Shown here piece by piece: positions 9,447 to 18,606 of a stretch of 64,000 nucleotides of DNA (positions are counted from its first letter, which is position 1; each line of letters begins with the position of its first letter). This stretch comes from Tropicimonas marinistellae (lineage in GTDB: Bacteria > Pseudomonadota > Alphaproteobacteria > Rhodobacterales > Rhodobacteraceae). The stretch spans positions 496,001 through 560,000 of the forward strand of contig NZ_LNCI01000003.1 in the NCBI RefSeq assembly GCF_001509585.1, read 5' to 3'. Below the pieces are notes generated by a model that was not told the origin of the DNA, made no database searches, and worked only from the letters and a program-made list of their open reading frames with translations. The position numbers were made by a program, and so were the translations under genes.

Positions 9447-9777
9447 CGTCAGCCGATCCCTTTGGTAGAAGCGCTCTCGACACATGCCATGCTGCGTGCG
9501 CGATATACAATTCCGGACGTCATCTTTTGTGAAAGTTATCCCTCAAAACGCTCTCGCATTTTGGATTCCCTGTAACTCCATTCCTGAGTTCTTTCTGGTC
9601 GTTGCCATTTCGAAGACTCCTTGAAGCAGCAATCAGAACTCGCTGGCGGTACACGGAAATGTCAAGAGAGCGAAAACTTGGCGGAATATTGAGGCGAAAT
9701 CCTGTCGCCCGTCTCCGGGAAATATCCGGTTCGACAAAATCCAGCCTGCTTGGTAACGCCTGCAATAAGCCCCAACG
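9447..9777. other. Intergenic region upstream of manC
   Basis: About 330 bp between the 3' end of the WcaI-like gene and the manC start on the same strand. It is less GC-rich than its flanks and likely holds a manC promoter. An 81-codon minus-strand frame here has no ribosome binding site and no family resemblance, so I do not call it. Confidence 0.4.
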
Positions 9778-11052
9778 TCATCCTTTGAGCCCCTGTGGTT
9801 CGACGTCTGCGCCCGTGTTTTGCGAAGCGGATGAAAGGAGATCGAACTCGGTGCGAAGCCGGTCGAGGATTGCGGCCATGTCCCAACGTTCCAGCGCTCT
9901 TTCACGCGCCACACGGCCCAAAACGTCCCTGCGCGCGTCGTCGTCCAAGAGCGTCGCCAGAGCGTTCGCTGCCGCTTCGGGATCTCCCGGCGGCACGACA
10001 ACACCTGCACCCTCGACCTCCTCGGCAAGAGCGCTGTCGGCGGCTGTCGTCGTCAGAACCGGGCGCCCCGATGCAAGCATATTGGTGAGCTTCGATGGCA
10101 GAACGAGGTCTTCCGCTCCGGCGATCTGCGGCAGAAGATGCACACTCGCCGTCCCCAACAGGTCGCTCAACCGGTCCAATGGCTGTAGCGGCAAGAAGCG
10201 GATATTTGGCAGGGCGGCGGACATCTCTTCAAGCTGTTCACGCATCGGACCGTCGCCGCAGACGAGAAACGTCAGATCCTCACGATGCGACAACCGGCGC
10301 GCCATTTCGGGAATGATCTCCAATCCTTGCTTGTTCGCGAGGTTTCCCGAGTAGAGCGCCACATGGGGTGTTGTGATACCCAGCTCGTCGGCCATGGGCG
10401 AGCGTCCCGCGATGGGTGTCACCTTTTCAAGGTTGGCCCAATTACGCAGCTCGTAGGTCTGTTCCGGCGGAATCCCCTTTTCGACAAGTTTGGCGATCAT
10501 CGGCCGGGAAATCGTGCTGATCCTGTCGAAACGGCGCAGAACCCAGCGTTCGAAGGCTTTCGCCAGCCGACCCGTTCTGTTGCCTTCCTTCAGGAGCCCT
10601 GTGGCGAAGGCTGCCTCAACCTCAAAGTCCTGAATATGCAGCCAGGCCTTGCTGCCACCGAGCTTGGCAGCCAACCAGCCCACGGGCGCCGAAACCATGG
10701 AAGGAGCCACAACAAAGACGATGTCTGGTCGTTGGCGCAGGGCTTTCCAAAGCAAGACAGGCAGCGAAGTCAGAGCAAAGCTCGCATGATGTAGAACCCG
10801 ACGTGAACCGGTGGGGTTGGAGGGAACATAGAGCGGGCAATGGGTGACACTTACCCCGTGCTCACTTCTCTCCCGACGCCACCGCAGACCACTCCAGCCG
10901 TCGAACACCCGCCACGCGGGGAAATACGGCAGGGCAGATACGACCTCGGTCTCGATCTCATGCCTGGCCATGTCTTCCGCCAGGTCGGTTGTGTAGACGG
11001 CAATCGAGATTATCTCAGGTGCGTAATTCAGGCCAAGTATAAGTATTTTCAT
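9778..11052 (-). CDS. WcaI-like GT4 glycosyltransferase
   Basis: The 424-residue product is a GT-B fold glycosyltransferase. The N terminus MKILILGLNYAPE followed by YTTDLAEDMARHEIETEVVSALPYFP is characteristic of the WcaI group of colanic-acid-type transferases. The C-terminal donor-binding half shows HVALYSGNLANKQGLE, FLVCGDGPMREQLE and the E-x7-E-type motif in GAEDLVLPSKLTNMLASGRPV. It probably transfers a sugar, perhaps from GDP-activated donor made with ManC, onto a lipid-linked repeat unit at the cytoplasmic membrane face. The donor and acceptor cannot be read from sequence. No signal peptide is present. Confidence 0.85.
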   Translation of the reverse strand: MKILILGLNYAPEIISIAVYTTDLAEDMARHEIETEVVSALPYFPAWRVFDGWSGLRWRRERSEHGVSVTHCPLYVPSNPTGSRRVLHHASFALTSLPVLLWKALRQRPDIVFVVAPSMVSAPVGWLAAKLGGSKAWLHIQDFEVEAAFATGLLKEGNRTGRLAKAFERWVLRRFDRISTISRPMIAKLVEKGIPPEQTYELRNWANLEKVTPIAGRSPMADELGITTPHVALYSGNLANKQGLEIIPEMARRLSHREDLTFLVCGDGPMREQLEEMSAALPNIRFLPLQPLDRLSDLLGTASVHLLPQIAGAEDLVLPSKLTNMLASGRPVLTTTAADSALAEEVEGAGVVVPPGDPEAAANALATLLDDDARRDVLGRVARERALERWDMAAILDRLRTEFDLLSSASQNTGADVEPQGLKG

Positions 11053-11562
11053 GATTTTTCAAGATACTGCTTCGACCTGTTCATACACGGAAAACACGTT
11101 CCTGCGCGACTCCAGATGCGTGGCCGTGGGAGATTTGCCCTCTTGTTGTCGGCTTTGACGACATCTCATTACAAGAATGCTCAAAAAAAAGTCTACCCTC
11201 ACTTCGGCCGGCTGGACGCCGAATATGGATTGTGTGGGCTTCGGGTCCTCAATCAGCGTGTCCTCGCGAAGGCGCCGCCGCTCAGCGAGGATGACGGCTG
11301 GCCACTCAGATCCGAGGGACCTTGCTAGCGAGCTCCGAATCTTAGCGGCATGCCAGGATTTCGGGGCCGTACCGGTTGGGCACCATAGGGATGGCGATCA
11401 GATGCGTGAGTAGCGCAAATCGGTGCTTTGGCACGCACCCAGTGCCTTCGGACGTTTCATTCCTGATTCCATTCAAACGCGACGCCCGCGCAAATGGTGT
11501 GCCGGATGGTTCAAACGCTTTTTGTGCCGACAGGCGCGCAGCGGCCCGTGCAACAGCGATTA
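11053..11562. other. Intergenic region between WcaI-like and WcaF-like genes
   Basis: About 510 bp between two genes on the same strand. It contains an A8 run near 11183 and overlapping short frames without ribosome binding sites. I see no gene; a promoter for the WcaI-like gene is expected here. Confidence 0.4.
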
Positions 11563-12117
11563 TCAGGAGCGTGACCCGATGCGTTTTGCAGGGTGGCCCG
11601 CGTAGAGAGACATCTCTTCCGCATCCTGCAGCAGCAGCGCACGTGCACCAACTACGGTACCTTCTCCAACGGTCACGCCGGGGCCCACAAAGCAACCCGC
11701 CGCGATCCACGATTGCGCTCCAATGCGTATCGGAGCGCAGTTGTAGCGGAAGTCCACCGAACGGTGGTCATGCGAACCGGTGCAAAGGTAGCAATCCTGC
11801 GAAATGCAGGCATTGTCGCCGATCTCGATCGAGTCGAGGCTGTAGAGCGTGGCCCCGTCTCCGATCCACGCATTGTCTCCGATTGTGATCTTCCAGGGAT
11901 AGGTGAAGCGCGCCGAGGGGCGCACCAACACCCCCTTGCCAATACGCGCTCCAAAGAGCCTCAGCAGGAATACACGCCAAGCGTACATTGGCTGGAGGGA
12001 CGGGGCAAAAAGCAGTGCCTGCGTCAGCCACCACAACTGGACCACAATGCCGGATCGACCACGAAAACCCTCAGGAACGCGGAATTGCGAGAGATCCTGA
12101 ACCGACCGCTGTGTCAT
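11563..12117 (-). CDS. WcaF-like hexapeptide-repeat acetyltransferase
   Basis: The 184-residue product belongs to the left-handed beta-helix (LbH) acetyltransferases. After an N-terminal hydrophobic region typical of WcaF-type proteins (VVQLWWLTQALLFAPSLQPMYAWRVFLLRLFGARIGKG), hexapeptide turns are visible: IGKGVLVRPSARF, IGDNAWIGDGATLY, IEIGDNACISQDC. The catalytic histidine region is TGSHDHRS. It is expected to O-acetylate a sugar of the exopolysaccharide repeat unit with acetyl-CoA. The start MTQRSVQDLSQF follows ACGAGGCG. It is divergent from the plus-strand polysaccharide operon. Confidence 0.85.
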   Translation of the reverse strand: MTQRSVQDLSQFRVPEGFRGRSGIVVQLWWLTQALLFAPSLQPMYAWRVFLLRLFGARIGKGVLVRPSARFTYPWKITIGDNAWIGDGATLYSLDSIEIGDNACISQDCYLCTGSHDHRSVDFRYNCAPIRIGAQSWIAAGCFVGPGVTVGEGTVVGARALLLQDAEEMSLYAGHPAKRIGSRS

Positions 12118-12692
12118 GATCGCCTCGTTTCGCGGTGAAAACACTCGTCGGCGTGTTCCCCGGCCGCCGACGCTGAAACCCGCACCTTCGGAGGTGCAGG
12201 CCACTTCGACACGCCGCAGTCAATCCGTCCCGCGAAGTGACGTGCAGCAACTTGGTGAAAAGGGGAGGGGATCACCCCCAATGACGAACCTGCGTTCAAC
12301 ACGACCCAAACGTTCCCATAACGCTCAGGTTACAAACGGTCGGCAGCCACCGCCCAACGCCTGCGAGTTGATTCATTCCGAAACTGCCCTTCTATTGCGC
12401 GGCCGCTTGGCGATCTCTTGGCCCGGCGAGCAGAACCCAGATCGACCCGGTTCGCGCATAGCCAAATTTCTTCTCAACGGCAACGGGATGTCGTCTCCCT
12501 TCGCATCACTCGCGGTCGTCGACTGAGCGTCTCGCCCTTGGGGCTACCTAAGCCACCCGCCTCATGCTAGTCGAGCCAGGCATGCCGGTGGGGCGTGTCG
12601 AGGTCGAACACTCCAGTGTGAAAACACTTTCGAGAGTTCCGAGAGATGCCATTCGCCACCAGCGCGCAAACGGACTTATGGAAGCACGCCTT
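12118..12692. other. Divergent promoter region of the polysaccharide locus
   Basis: About 575 bp separating the WcaF-like gene and the plus-strand operon that starts with the HAD gene. No convincing gene on either strand. It should hold promoters in both directions; no clear sigma-70 boxes or operator repeats were recognised. Confidence 0.4.
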
Positions 12693-13103
12693 ATGAAGAA
12701 GATCATTATTGACCTCGATAACACGATCGCGGGGCCCAAAACCACGAGCTACGCGGATTGTTTGCCGGATCACGCGGTAATCTCCCGCATGCGGGCGTAT
12801 CGAGACAACGGCTTCTGCATCGTCGTGTTCACAGCACGCAACATGCGCACGTATGACGGCGAAGTGGGCAAGATCAACGTCCACACATTGCCCACCGTGA
12901 TTGAATGGCTGGATCGCCACGAAGTACCCTATGACGAAATCCTTGTAGGCAAGCCTTGGTGCGGTCACGAGGGCTTCTATGTCGACGATCGCGCGATCCG
13001 GCCTGACGAATTCGTGCGGCTCTCGGAAGCGGAGATTGCGGCGTTGCTGAGTGGTCCGGTGAGTGGCAACGAAGCCAGCGACAAGGACGGAACTCCACGG
13101 TGA
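12693..13103 (+). CDS. HAD-family phosphatase of the polysaccharide locus
   Basis: The 136-residue product starts MKKIIIDLDNTIAG; DxDxT is HAD motif I with the nucleophilic Asp. Motif II is the Thr in VVFTARN, motif III the Lys in ILVGKPWCG, and motif IV the Asp pair in FYVDDRAIRPDE. This short capless form matches small capsule-locus HAD phosphatases that remove phosphate from a sugar or polyol phosphate. I chose the ATG with GGAAG eight bases upstream over two earlier in-frame ATGs. The stop overlaps the GTG start of the flippase gene (GTGA), so the genes are translationally coupled. The substrate is unknown; linkage to two nucleotidyltransferases and a kinase suggests precursor synthesis. 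Confidence 0.75.
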   Translation: MKKIIIDLDNTIAGPKTTSYADCLPDHAVISRMRAYRDNGFCIVVFTARNMRTYDGEVGKINVHTLPTVIEWLDRHEVPYDEILVGKPWCGHEGFYVDDRAIRPDEFVRLSEAEIAALLSGPVSGNEASDKDGTPR

Positions 13104-14332
13104 GCCGTATTTCGAAGGGGCTTCCTTACCTCGCGACCATTGGGCACCGGGGATTCACGGCCGGTACGAACCTCGTACTGACAATCGTGGCGGGGCGGGC
13201 GCTTGAGGTGGCTGACTTCGGAGCCCTGGCACTCATGATGGCCGTCATTGGCCTCTTGATGATCTTTCACAGCACGCTCTTCTCCGAACCGATGCTGGTC
13301 TATGGCCCCCGTGACTACCAGGCGTCGTTGCAAAGATACCTGGGGTTTCTCGGGAGTACCCAATTCGGTGCGGGATTACTGATCTCGGTGGCAATTGGGG
13401 TGGGCGGCTTGATCCTCGGCAAGGAGGGATACCTTGCATTCGCCATCGTTGTTCCGCTCGCGCTCAGCCTCGATTTCCAGGATCGCAGCTTCTTCATGCA
13501 GTTGAATCCCGTGGTTCCCTTTGCGTCCTCGGTCATTCAGTTCGCGACGTTGACGGTGCTTCTATTCCTCGGATCAGGCACACAGACGATCGGCGGATTT
13601 CTCGGCATATACGCGACCAGCTTTCTGGCCGCCAACCTGTTTCAACTCGTGGCCCATCTTCGCACTTGGCCACAATTTGGAACCGCCGAACTTGCGCGTG
13701 ACGAGGTCGTCCGGCGGCACGTTCGGTTTGCTGCGTGGTCGATGGCGTCACACCTTCTGTTGTTCCTTGTGACGAATTTCTACATCTTCGTGCTGCCGGT
13801 GTTGCAAGACATTGAAACAACCGCGGTTTTTCGTGCGCAATCCGCGATAATCGGGCCGGGGGCGCAGGCGTTCTCAGCGCTTGGACTCATCGCGGTGCCG
13901 ATGCTTCGCGTCTCAACCGACCGCGACGCATTTGTAGGGAAACTCATGCGGTTTCTTGCCGTGATCACGGCACTGGGGGTTCCCATTATCCTGGTGCTCG
14001 GCATGTTCGGGAGGCCGTTGATCGGCCTGATCTACGCCGACAAATACGCGCTTAGTCCGTTAGGATACTGGTTGGTCGGGCTCTATCCGCTTGCCATCGG
14101 GTACGCGTTCATGATCGGTTCAGCGCTGCGCGCACTCGACCGGGCCGACCTGATCGCGCGCGCCGCGGGCGTCGCCGTTGTTCTCACCTTGCCGCTAGGG
14201 CTCTACCTGACGTCTCGCTTCGGCGTTGAAGGCGTCATCATTGCCCAGGTTCTGGGTTGTTTGACCGTGACCGGGCATGGTGTATACACCACGAGACTCC
14301 TCCTTCACTCCCACTTTGAAAAAGCTACATAG
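13100..14332 (+). CDS. Wzx-type lipid-linked oligosaccharide flippase
   Basis: The 410-residue product is a polytopic membrane protein with about 10-12 hydrophobic segments, the layout of the polysaccharide-transporter (MOP/PST) superfamily. It begins with GTG and overlaps the upstream HAD gene by four bases. The pattern of an early FTAGTNLVLTIVAGRALEVADFGALALMMAV segment is typical of O-antigen flippases (ALGxxDFG-like motif after TM1). It would move undecaprenyl-linked repeat units from the inner to the outer face of the cytoplasmic membrane for the Wzy-like polymerase encoded further down the operon. Confidence 0.8.
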   Translation: MSRISKGLPYLATIGHRGFTAGTNLVLTIVAGRALEVADFGALALMMAVIGLLMIFHSTLFSEPMLVYGPRDYQASLQRYLGFLGSTQFGAGLLISVAIGVGGLILGKEGYLAFAIVVPLALSLDFQDRSFFMQLNPVVPFASSVIQFATLTVLLFLGSGTQTIGGFLGIYATSFLAANLFQLVAHLRTWPQFGTAELARDEVVRRHVRFAAWSMASHLLLFLVTNFYIFVLPVLQDIETTAVFRAQSAIIGPGAQAFSALGLIAVPMLRVSTDRDAFVGKLMRFLAVITALGVPIILVLGMFGRPLIGLIYADKYALSPLGYWLVGLYPLAIGYAFMIGSALRALDRADLIARAAGVAVVLTLPLGLYLTSRFGVEGVIIAQVLGCLTVTGHGVYTTRLLLHSHFEKAT

Positions 14333-14335
14333 CCT

Positions 14336-15967
14336 ATGGCGGACCGCGAGAACGCAAACTTCGCAATCCTCTCAGGTAGCTATTGCTCGCCTGAAATATC
14401 CGCAGAATTCGGTAAGTTACCGCCAAGTTTCATTCCGCTCGGCCAGGGTCGCCTCTATGACAGGCAACTCGCTTTGGCACGTGCTTGCAATGCGCGTCCG
14501 GTGCTTTCGATCCCATCGAACTACGTGATCCAGCCGTGGGACGCCGAGAAGCTTGCGCAGGAGGGCGTCCGTGTGGTGCGTTCTCCTACATCGCTCACGC
14601 TGAACGAAGCGGCACAGTTCGTTCTGGAAGTCATTGACGCGACTGGACCACTCTACATTCTCTACGGCGATACCTTGGTTGAAGGCGATCGGCTGGTCGA
14701 ACTCGATCAGGCGGCGGTCCATCGGACCCGGAGCAACTACCACTGGGCCGAAGCCCATGTGGGCGAAAACGGCATGCTGCACATATCAAGCGGGTATGGC
14801 GACGGTACGCAGGACCGCTCCGTCCTTTGCGGGTATTTCTCGTTCTCGGACGCGATGGCACTGCGACGCGCCTGCGTCACGGGCGACAATTTCGATGCGA
14901 GTATTGAAACCTATGCTCGGAACAAGAACCTCCGAACAATCGAGGTCAGGGAATGGCATGACTTCGGACACCTGTCGCTGATCTACCAATCACGGCGCAA
15001 CGTGATGGTGAGCCGGTCGTTCAACAGCATTCACAGCGACGGTGTTGCGCTGGCCAAGACGAGCTCCAAGAAGGCAAAGATCCGTGCGGAGGCGCACTGG
15101 TACGAGTCAATCCCTGGCGCACTGCGGGTCTTCACGCCGCAATACCTGGGACACGATTCAGGAGCGGGCAGTTACCGGCTTGAATATCTGTACTTGCCGA
15201 CCTTGGCGGAACTGTTCACTTTCGGGGAATTGCCGGCATACGCGTGGAACCAGATCATGGAGAGTTGTCTGGATTTCCTGCGCGAATGCCGCAATCACCA
15301 GCCAGCCAAGGACAGCGAACAGGCTAGTCCGAAGCGCGCCGAGCGCATCTTTGACAACCTCTTCCGCCGCAAGACGCAAGATAGGGTTCAGACCTTTCTG
15401 AAGTCACGCGGCTGGGACGATACGGTCAGGGTGTCTATCAATGGTCGGCAGCATGCTCCGATCAGCGACGTTTGTCAGAGACTGCTCGACTATATCGCAC
15501 CCACCCGGCCAGAACACATAACCGTCTGGCACGGTGACTTTTTTTTCGGCAACATGCTGTACGATTTTCGGGCAGGCCGGGTCCGGGTCGTTGACCCTCG
15601 AGGCGGTGACACGGACACAGACTGCACAATCTACGGTGATAACCGCTACGACGTTGCGAAACTCGCCCATTCCATCATGGGGGGATACGACAGCCTTTTG
15701 GTGGGAAGAGTAGATTTCGAGGAACTCAACCCAACGACGTTCCGGTTCGATCGCTGCACGACCCCGGCCCAGGAAGGCATTGTTGAGATATTCGCCTCAT
15801 TGGAAGTGAATGGCGCGCCTCTCTGGACCGACGAGATTCGAGCGATGACTGCGCTGTTGTTCCTGACGATGCTGCCGTTGCATGTCGACGATCCCCGCCG
15901 GCAGAACATCATGCTTTGCAACGGTCTTCTCATGGCAGATGACCTGTTCAACAAAAGCGAGTCCTGA
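14336..15967 (+). CDS. Fused nucleotidyltransferase-like / APH-type kinase protein
   Basis: The 543-residue product appears to join two enzymes. Residues about 1-225 resemble a sugar nucleotidyltransferase: a hydrophobic strand leading to LYILYGDTLVEGD (Asp-112 in the place of the metal-binding Asp) and later FDASIETYARNKNLRTIEV, though the usual N-terminal GxGxR loop is absent or altered. Residues about 245-540 resemble the aminoglycoside phosphotransferase/choline kinase fold: HGDFFFGNMLY (catalytic HxD-like 399-401, Asn-406) and VVDPRGG (Asp-420, metal binding). It sits three bases after the flippase gene and three before another nucleotidyltransferase gene. I infer that it phosphorylates and perhaps activates a small alcohol, polyol or sugar for the polysaccharide. 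The ribosome binding site is weak, fitting translational coupling. Confidence 0.65.
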   Translation: MADRENANFAILSGSYCSPEISAEFGKLPPSFIPLGQGRLYDRQLALARACNARPVLSIPSNYVIQPWDAEKLAQEGVRVVRSPTSLTLNEAAQFVLEVIDATGPLYILYGDTLVEGDRLVELDQAAVHRTRSNYHWAEAHVGENGMLHISSGYGDGTQDRSVLCGYFSFSDAMALRRACVTGDNFDASIETYARNKNLRTIEVREWHDFGHLSLIYQSRRNVMVSRSFNSIHSDGVALAKTSSKKAKIRAEAHWYESIPGALRVFTPQYLGHDSGAGSYRLEYLYLPTLAELFTFGELPAYAWNQIMESCLDFLRECRNHQPAKDSEQASPKRAERIFDNLFRRKTQDRVQTFLKSRGWDDTVRVSINGRQHAPISDVCQRLLDYIAPTRPEHITVWHGDFFFGNMLYDFRAGRVRVVDPRGGDTDTDCTIYGDNRYDVAKLAHSIMGGYDSLLVGRVDFEELNPTTFRFDRCTTPAQEGIVEIFASLEVNGAPLWTDEIRAMTALLFLTMLPLHVDDPRRQNIMLCNGLLMADDLFNKSES

Positions 15968-15970
15968 CAC

Positions 15971-16720
15971 ATGATCATCTTGCCAATGGCCGGCCTGAGC
16001 AGCCGCTTCTTCAAGGCTGGCTATACGGAACCGAAGTACAAACTCCAGCTCGACGGGCTACCGGTGTTCGACTACGCGCTGCGCTCCTTCGCGGAACGGT
16101 TCGGTCAGGAAGAATTCCTAATCGTCCTGCGCCGCGACTATGACACGGAGGCATTTGTGCAAGAGCGGCTCAACTCGAACGGGCTGGAGGCGCAACTGGT
16201 GGTGCTGGACCAGGAAACTCGCGGGCAGGCGGATACAGTCGCGATCGGGCTCGAGACGGCGGGCACAGACGCCGATACGCCCCTGACAATCTTCAATATA
16301 GACAGCTTCCGCCCGGGGTTCAGCATGACGGCGGCCGAACGGTCTGCCGATGGCTACCTCGAGACGTTCCTCGGGGAAGGCGACGGTTGGTCCTTTGTTG
16401 CACCGGCTGAACCAGAGGCCAAGGAGGGCAGGGCGCTTCGGGTCGTGGAAAAGGAACGTATTTCCGACCTCTGCTGCACTGGCCTTTACTATTTCCGCAC
16501 GCGGGCACTCTTCGAAGAAGCCTATGCGGCCGAACGCGAGAACCCGAGCCAACCCCTCAAAGAGCACTACATCGCGCCGATCTATAACCAGTTGATCGGA
16601 CGCGGGGCGCGCGTGCTCTACCGGACAATACCCAGTGAGGATGTCGTTTTTTGCGGCGTCCCAGCAGAGTACGAGGAGTTGCGAGCCGACCCTGCCGCGA
16701 TCCAGCGGATGAAGCCATGA
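15971..16720 (+). CDS. Sugar-nucleotidyltransferase-like protein
   Basis: The 249-residue product is a compact NTP_transferase-fold protein. It opens MIILPMAGLSSRFFKAGYTEPKY, where the glycine-rich loop with Ser-Ser-Arg-Phe and the following Pro-Lys match the nucleotide-binding signature. Later come LTIFNIDSFRPGF (Asp in the position of the metal ligand), RVVEKERISDLCCTGLYYFRT (Glu-Lys plus Gly-Tyr pair) and EDVVFCGVPAEYEEL. Proteins of this kind occur in capsule loci and make NDP-sugars or CDP-polyols. The preceding gene encodes a fused transferase-kinase, so the two probably act in one pathway. The stop overlaps the ATG of the GMC oxidoreductase gene (ATGA). Confidence 0.75.
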   Translation: MIILPMAGLSSRFFKAGYTEPKYKLQLDGLPVFDYALRSFAERFGQEEFLIVLRRDYDTEAFVQERLNSNGLEAQLVVLDQETRGQADTVAIGLETAGTDADTPLTIFNIDSFRPGFSMTAAERSADGYLETFLGEGDGWSFVAPAEPEAKEGRALRVVEKERISDLCCTGLYYFRTRALFEEAYAAERENPSQPLKEHYIAPIYNQLIGRGARVLYRTIPSEDVVFCGVPAEYEELRADPAAIQRMKP

Positions 16721-18135
16721 CATATGACCTGATCGTCTGCGGTACCGGCTTTGCGTCGAGCTTTTTTCTGCACAAGTGGCTGGAAAAGAGACCCGGGTCG
16801 CGAGTGCTCGTCCTTGAACGTGGCGCGCGCGACGACTTCTGGGACCAACTCGAGATGGGCAAGAACTCCTCCCTGGAGTCGGCCAGCCTGTTTTCCAAGA
16901 GTGGACTTGCCACAAAGGATTGGCTTTTCACGGTCGGGCTTGGCGGCGGGTCCAACTGCTGGTGGGGACAAACGCCGCGTATGTGGCCCGAGGATTTCCA
17001 GCTGTTCAGCCGCTTCGGGGTCGGTCACGACTGGCCCATCGGATATGACGATCTCGCGCCATACTACGAAGAGGCCGAGGCCTTGATAAGCGTAGCGGGT
17101 CCACGCGATGCCCCCTATCCCCGTCGCGGTGCTTGTCCGCAACCGGCACACAACCTGTCGGGTTTCGACCGTCGGATGGCGGAGCTTTTCCCGGGGGAAT
17201 GGGTGGCCGCGCCCACGGCGCGCGCGTCGCAGCCAACGGACGCTCGTGGCGTCTGCTGCGCCAACGGCGTCTGTGGACTTTGTCCGGTAGACGCGAAGTT
17301 CCGCGTGATGAACGAGCTTGCTTCGCTCTACGACGAAACGGATGCCGTGGAGTTGCGTCTCGGTGCAGAGGTGCTCGCGGTGAATGTCGAGGGCGGGCGT
17401 GCGACCGGCATCACCTGGAGCGAGAACGGCGCCGAGCGCTCGGCCCGCGGCGAGTTGGTTTTTCTCGGGATGAATGCACTGTTCAATCCCCAGGTGCTGA
17501 AGTTGTCTGGCGACGATAGCCCTCTGACGGGGCGTCGTCTGAACGAACAGGCCAGTCTCAAGCTCCGTGTGGATTTTACCGATACCGACGGGTTCAACGG
17601 CGGCTCTCACATCACTGGGCTCGGCTATATGTTCTACGGCGGAGAGCAGCGCCGCGACCGTGGATCGGTTCTGATCGAAAACTACAACGCCCCGGCACAA
17701 CTCCGAAGCGACAGGGGGAAGTGGACCTCGCGCGCGGTAATGAAGATTGTTGCCGAGAATATCCCGGAGGACCGCAACGAGGTTCGGCTCGACGAGGAAA
17801 CGAACCAACCGGTCGCGCATTTCGAAGACCACTCCGAATACGCAAAGCGTGCGCTGGCCGAAGTGCCGAGCGAGTTCATCGACCAGTTGACCGGAGTAAG
17901 CCCGATTGAGGACGTGCGGATCGACAGCGAGATTGCACCCTCGGAAGGGCATATCGTAGGAACCACCGTGATGTCAGGCGACCCGGCCGATGGTGTGGTC
18001 GATGGGCTGATGCGTCACCATCGGATCGCCAATCTCGTGGTCGGCGGCTCGGGGGCCTTTCCGAGCGGCCCCGGTACCAACCCATCGCTCACAATCGCCG
18101 CGCTCTCCTTGCGAAGTGCCTCGGCACTGGCATGA
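16717..18135 (+). CDS. GMC-family FAD oxidoreductase
   Basis: The 472-residue product has an N-terminal FAD-binding Rossmann motif (DLIVCGTGFASSFF, then VLVLERG), the GMC-family GLGGGSNCWWGQTPRM block (about 75-90) and a C-terminal catalytic region ending VGGSGAFPSGPGTNPSLTIAAL, the conserved GMC C-terminal motif. A cysteine cluster CCANGVCGLCPVDAKF (about 186-200) sits where gluconate/glucose dehydrogenase large subunits carry conserved cysteines, in some a 3Fe-4S cluster. It has no signal peptide. The next gene encodes a Tat-signal small subunit, so I infer a heterodimeric periplasmic dehydrogenase exported by hitchhiking. Within the polysaccharide operon it may oxidise a sugar hydroxyl of the glycan. 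ATGA overlap with the upstream gene fixes the start. Confidence 0.8.
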   Translation: MTYDLIVCGTGFASSFFLHKWLEKRPGSRVLVLERGARDDFWDQLEMGKNSSLESASLFSKSGLATKDWLFTVGLGGGSNCWWGQTPRMWPEDFQLFSRFGVGHDWPIGYDDLAPYYEEAEALISVAGPRDAPYPRRGACPQPAHNLSGFDRRMAELFPGEWVAAPTARASQPTDARGVCCANGVCGLCPVDAKFRVMNELASLYDETDAVELRLGAEVLAVNVEGGRATGITWSENGAERSARGELVFLGMNALFNPQVLKLSGDDSPLTGRRLNEQASLKLRVDFTDTDGFNGGSHITGLGYMFYGGEQRRDRGSVLIENYNAPAQLRSDRGKWTSRAVMKIVAENIPEDRNEVRLDEETNQPVAHFEDHSEYAKRALAEVPSEFIDQLTGVSPIEDVRIDSEIAPSEGHIVGTTVMSGDPADGVVDGLMRHHRIANLVVGGSGAFPSGPGTNPSLTIAALSLRSASALA

Positions 18136-18159
18136 GGCAACTGGATTGAGGTTCAGAAC

Positions 18160-18606
18160 ATGACGATTTCACGACGTTCCTTTTTCGGGCTTCTGGGCGC
18201 GGCCGGACTGGTGACGGTCGTCGGAAGCATTGTCCGCGCCGCAAGCCAGCCCGAAGCGTCCTATGTCAAGGCGGTGGTGCGTGACCGCCTTTCGTATCTG
18301 GAATACGCTGACGACGTGCTCGACGAATTCGCGGCCGATTTCGTCCGCCTGAACCCGGCGATGAATGCAACGCGGGGCAAACTGATCGCCTTTCCTGGCC
18401 TGCGCATGGGGCGCGTGCTGGGCAATCTCGCCGGCGCCGGTTGGGCCGATCGGGTCGATGCCTTCGAGGAGAAGATCGCCGGGGACTTCCTCATGGCGAC
18501 CGATTTCTTCGATGAAGGGGCCGATCCCTCACGACCGTTGAATTATGTCGTGTTTCCAGACCCCTACGAGAGCGCGTGCCGAAACCCGGTCGCGGTGATT
18601 TCTTGA
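18160..18606 (+). CDS. Tat-exported small subunit of GMC dehydrogenase (gluconate 2-dehydrogenase subunit 3-like)
   Basis: The 148-residue product starts MTISRRSFFGLLGAAG, a clear twin-arginine signal (SRRSFFG) followed by a hydrophobic stretch and a cleavage-like VRAAS. The mature domain has the size and layout of the gamma/small subunit of FAD-dependent gluconate and glucose dehydrogenases, which carries the folded flavoprotein through the Tat pore. Its place 24 bp after the GMC gene supports this pairing. No multiheme cytochrome subunit gene is present, so the electron acceptor is unknown. The stop codon overlaps the start of the next gene (TGATG). Confidence 0.7.
   Translation: MTISRRSFFGLLGAAGLVTVVGSIVRAASQPEASYVKAVVRDRLSYLEYADDVLDEFAADFVRLNPAMNATRGKLIAFPGLRMGRVLGNLAGAGWADRVDAFEEKIAGDFLMATDFFDEGADPSRPLNYVVFPDPYESACRNPVAVIS

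Noticed and set aside
12116-12526. 136-codon plus-strand frame in front of the HAD gene
   Set aside because: Composition (Arg/Pro/Ser) and lack of start signals indicate non-coding promoter DNA.
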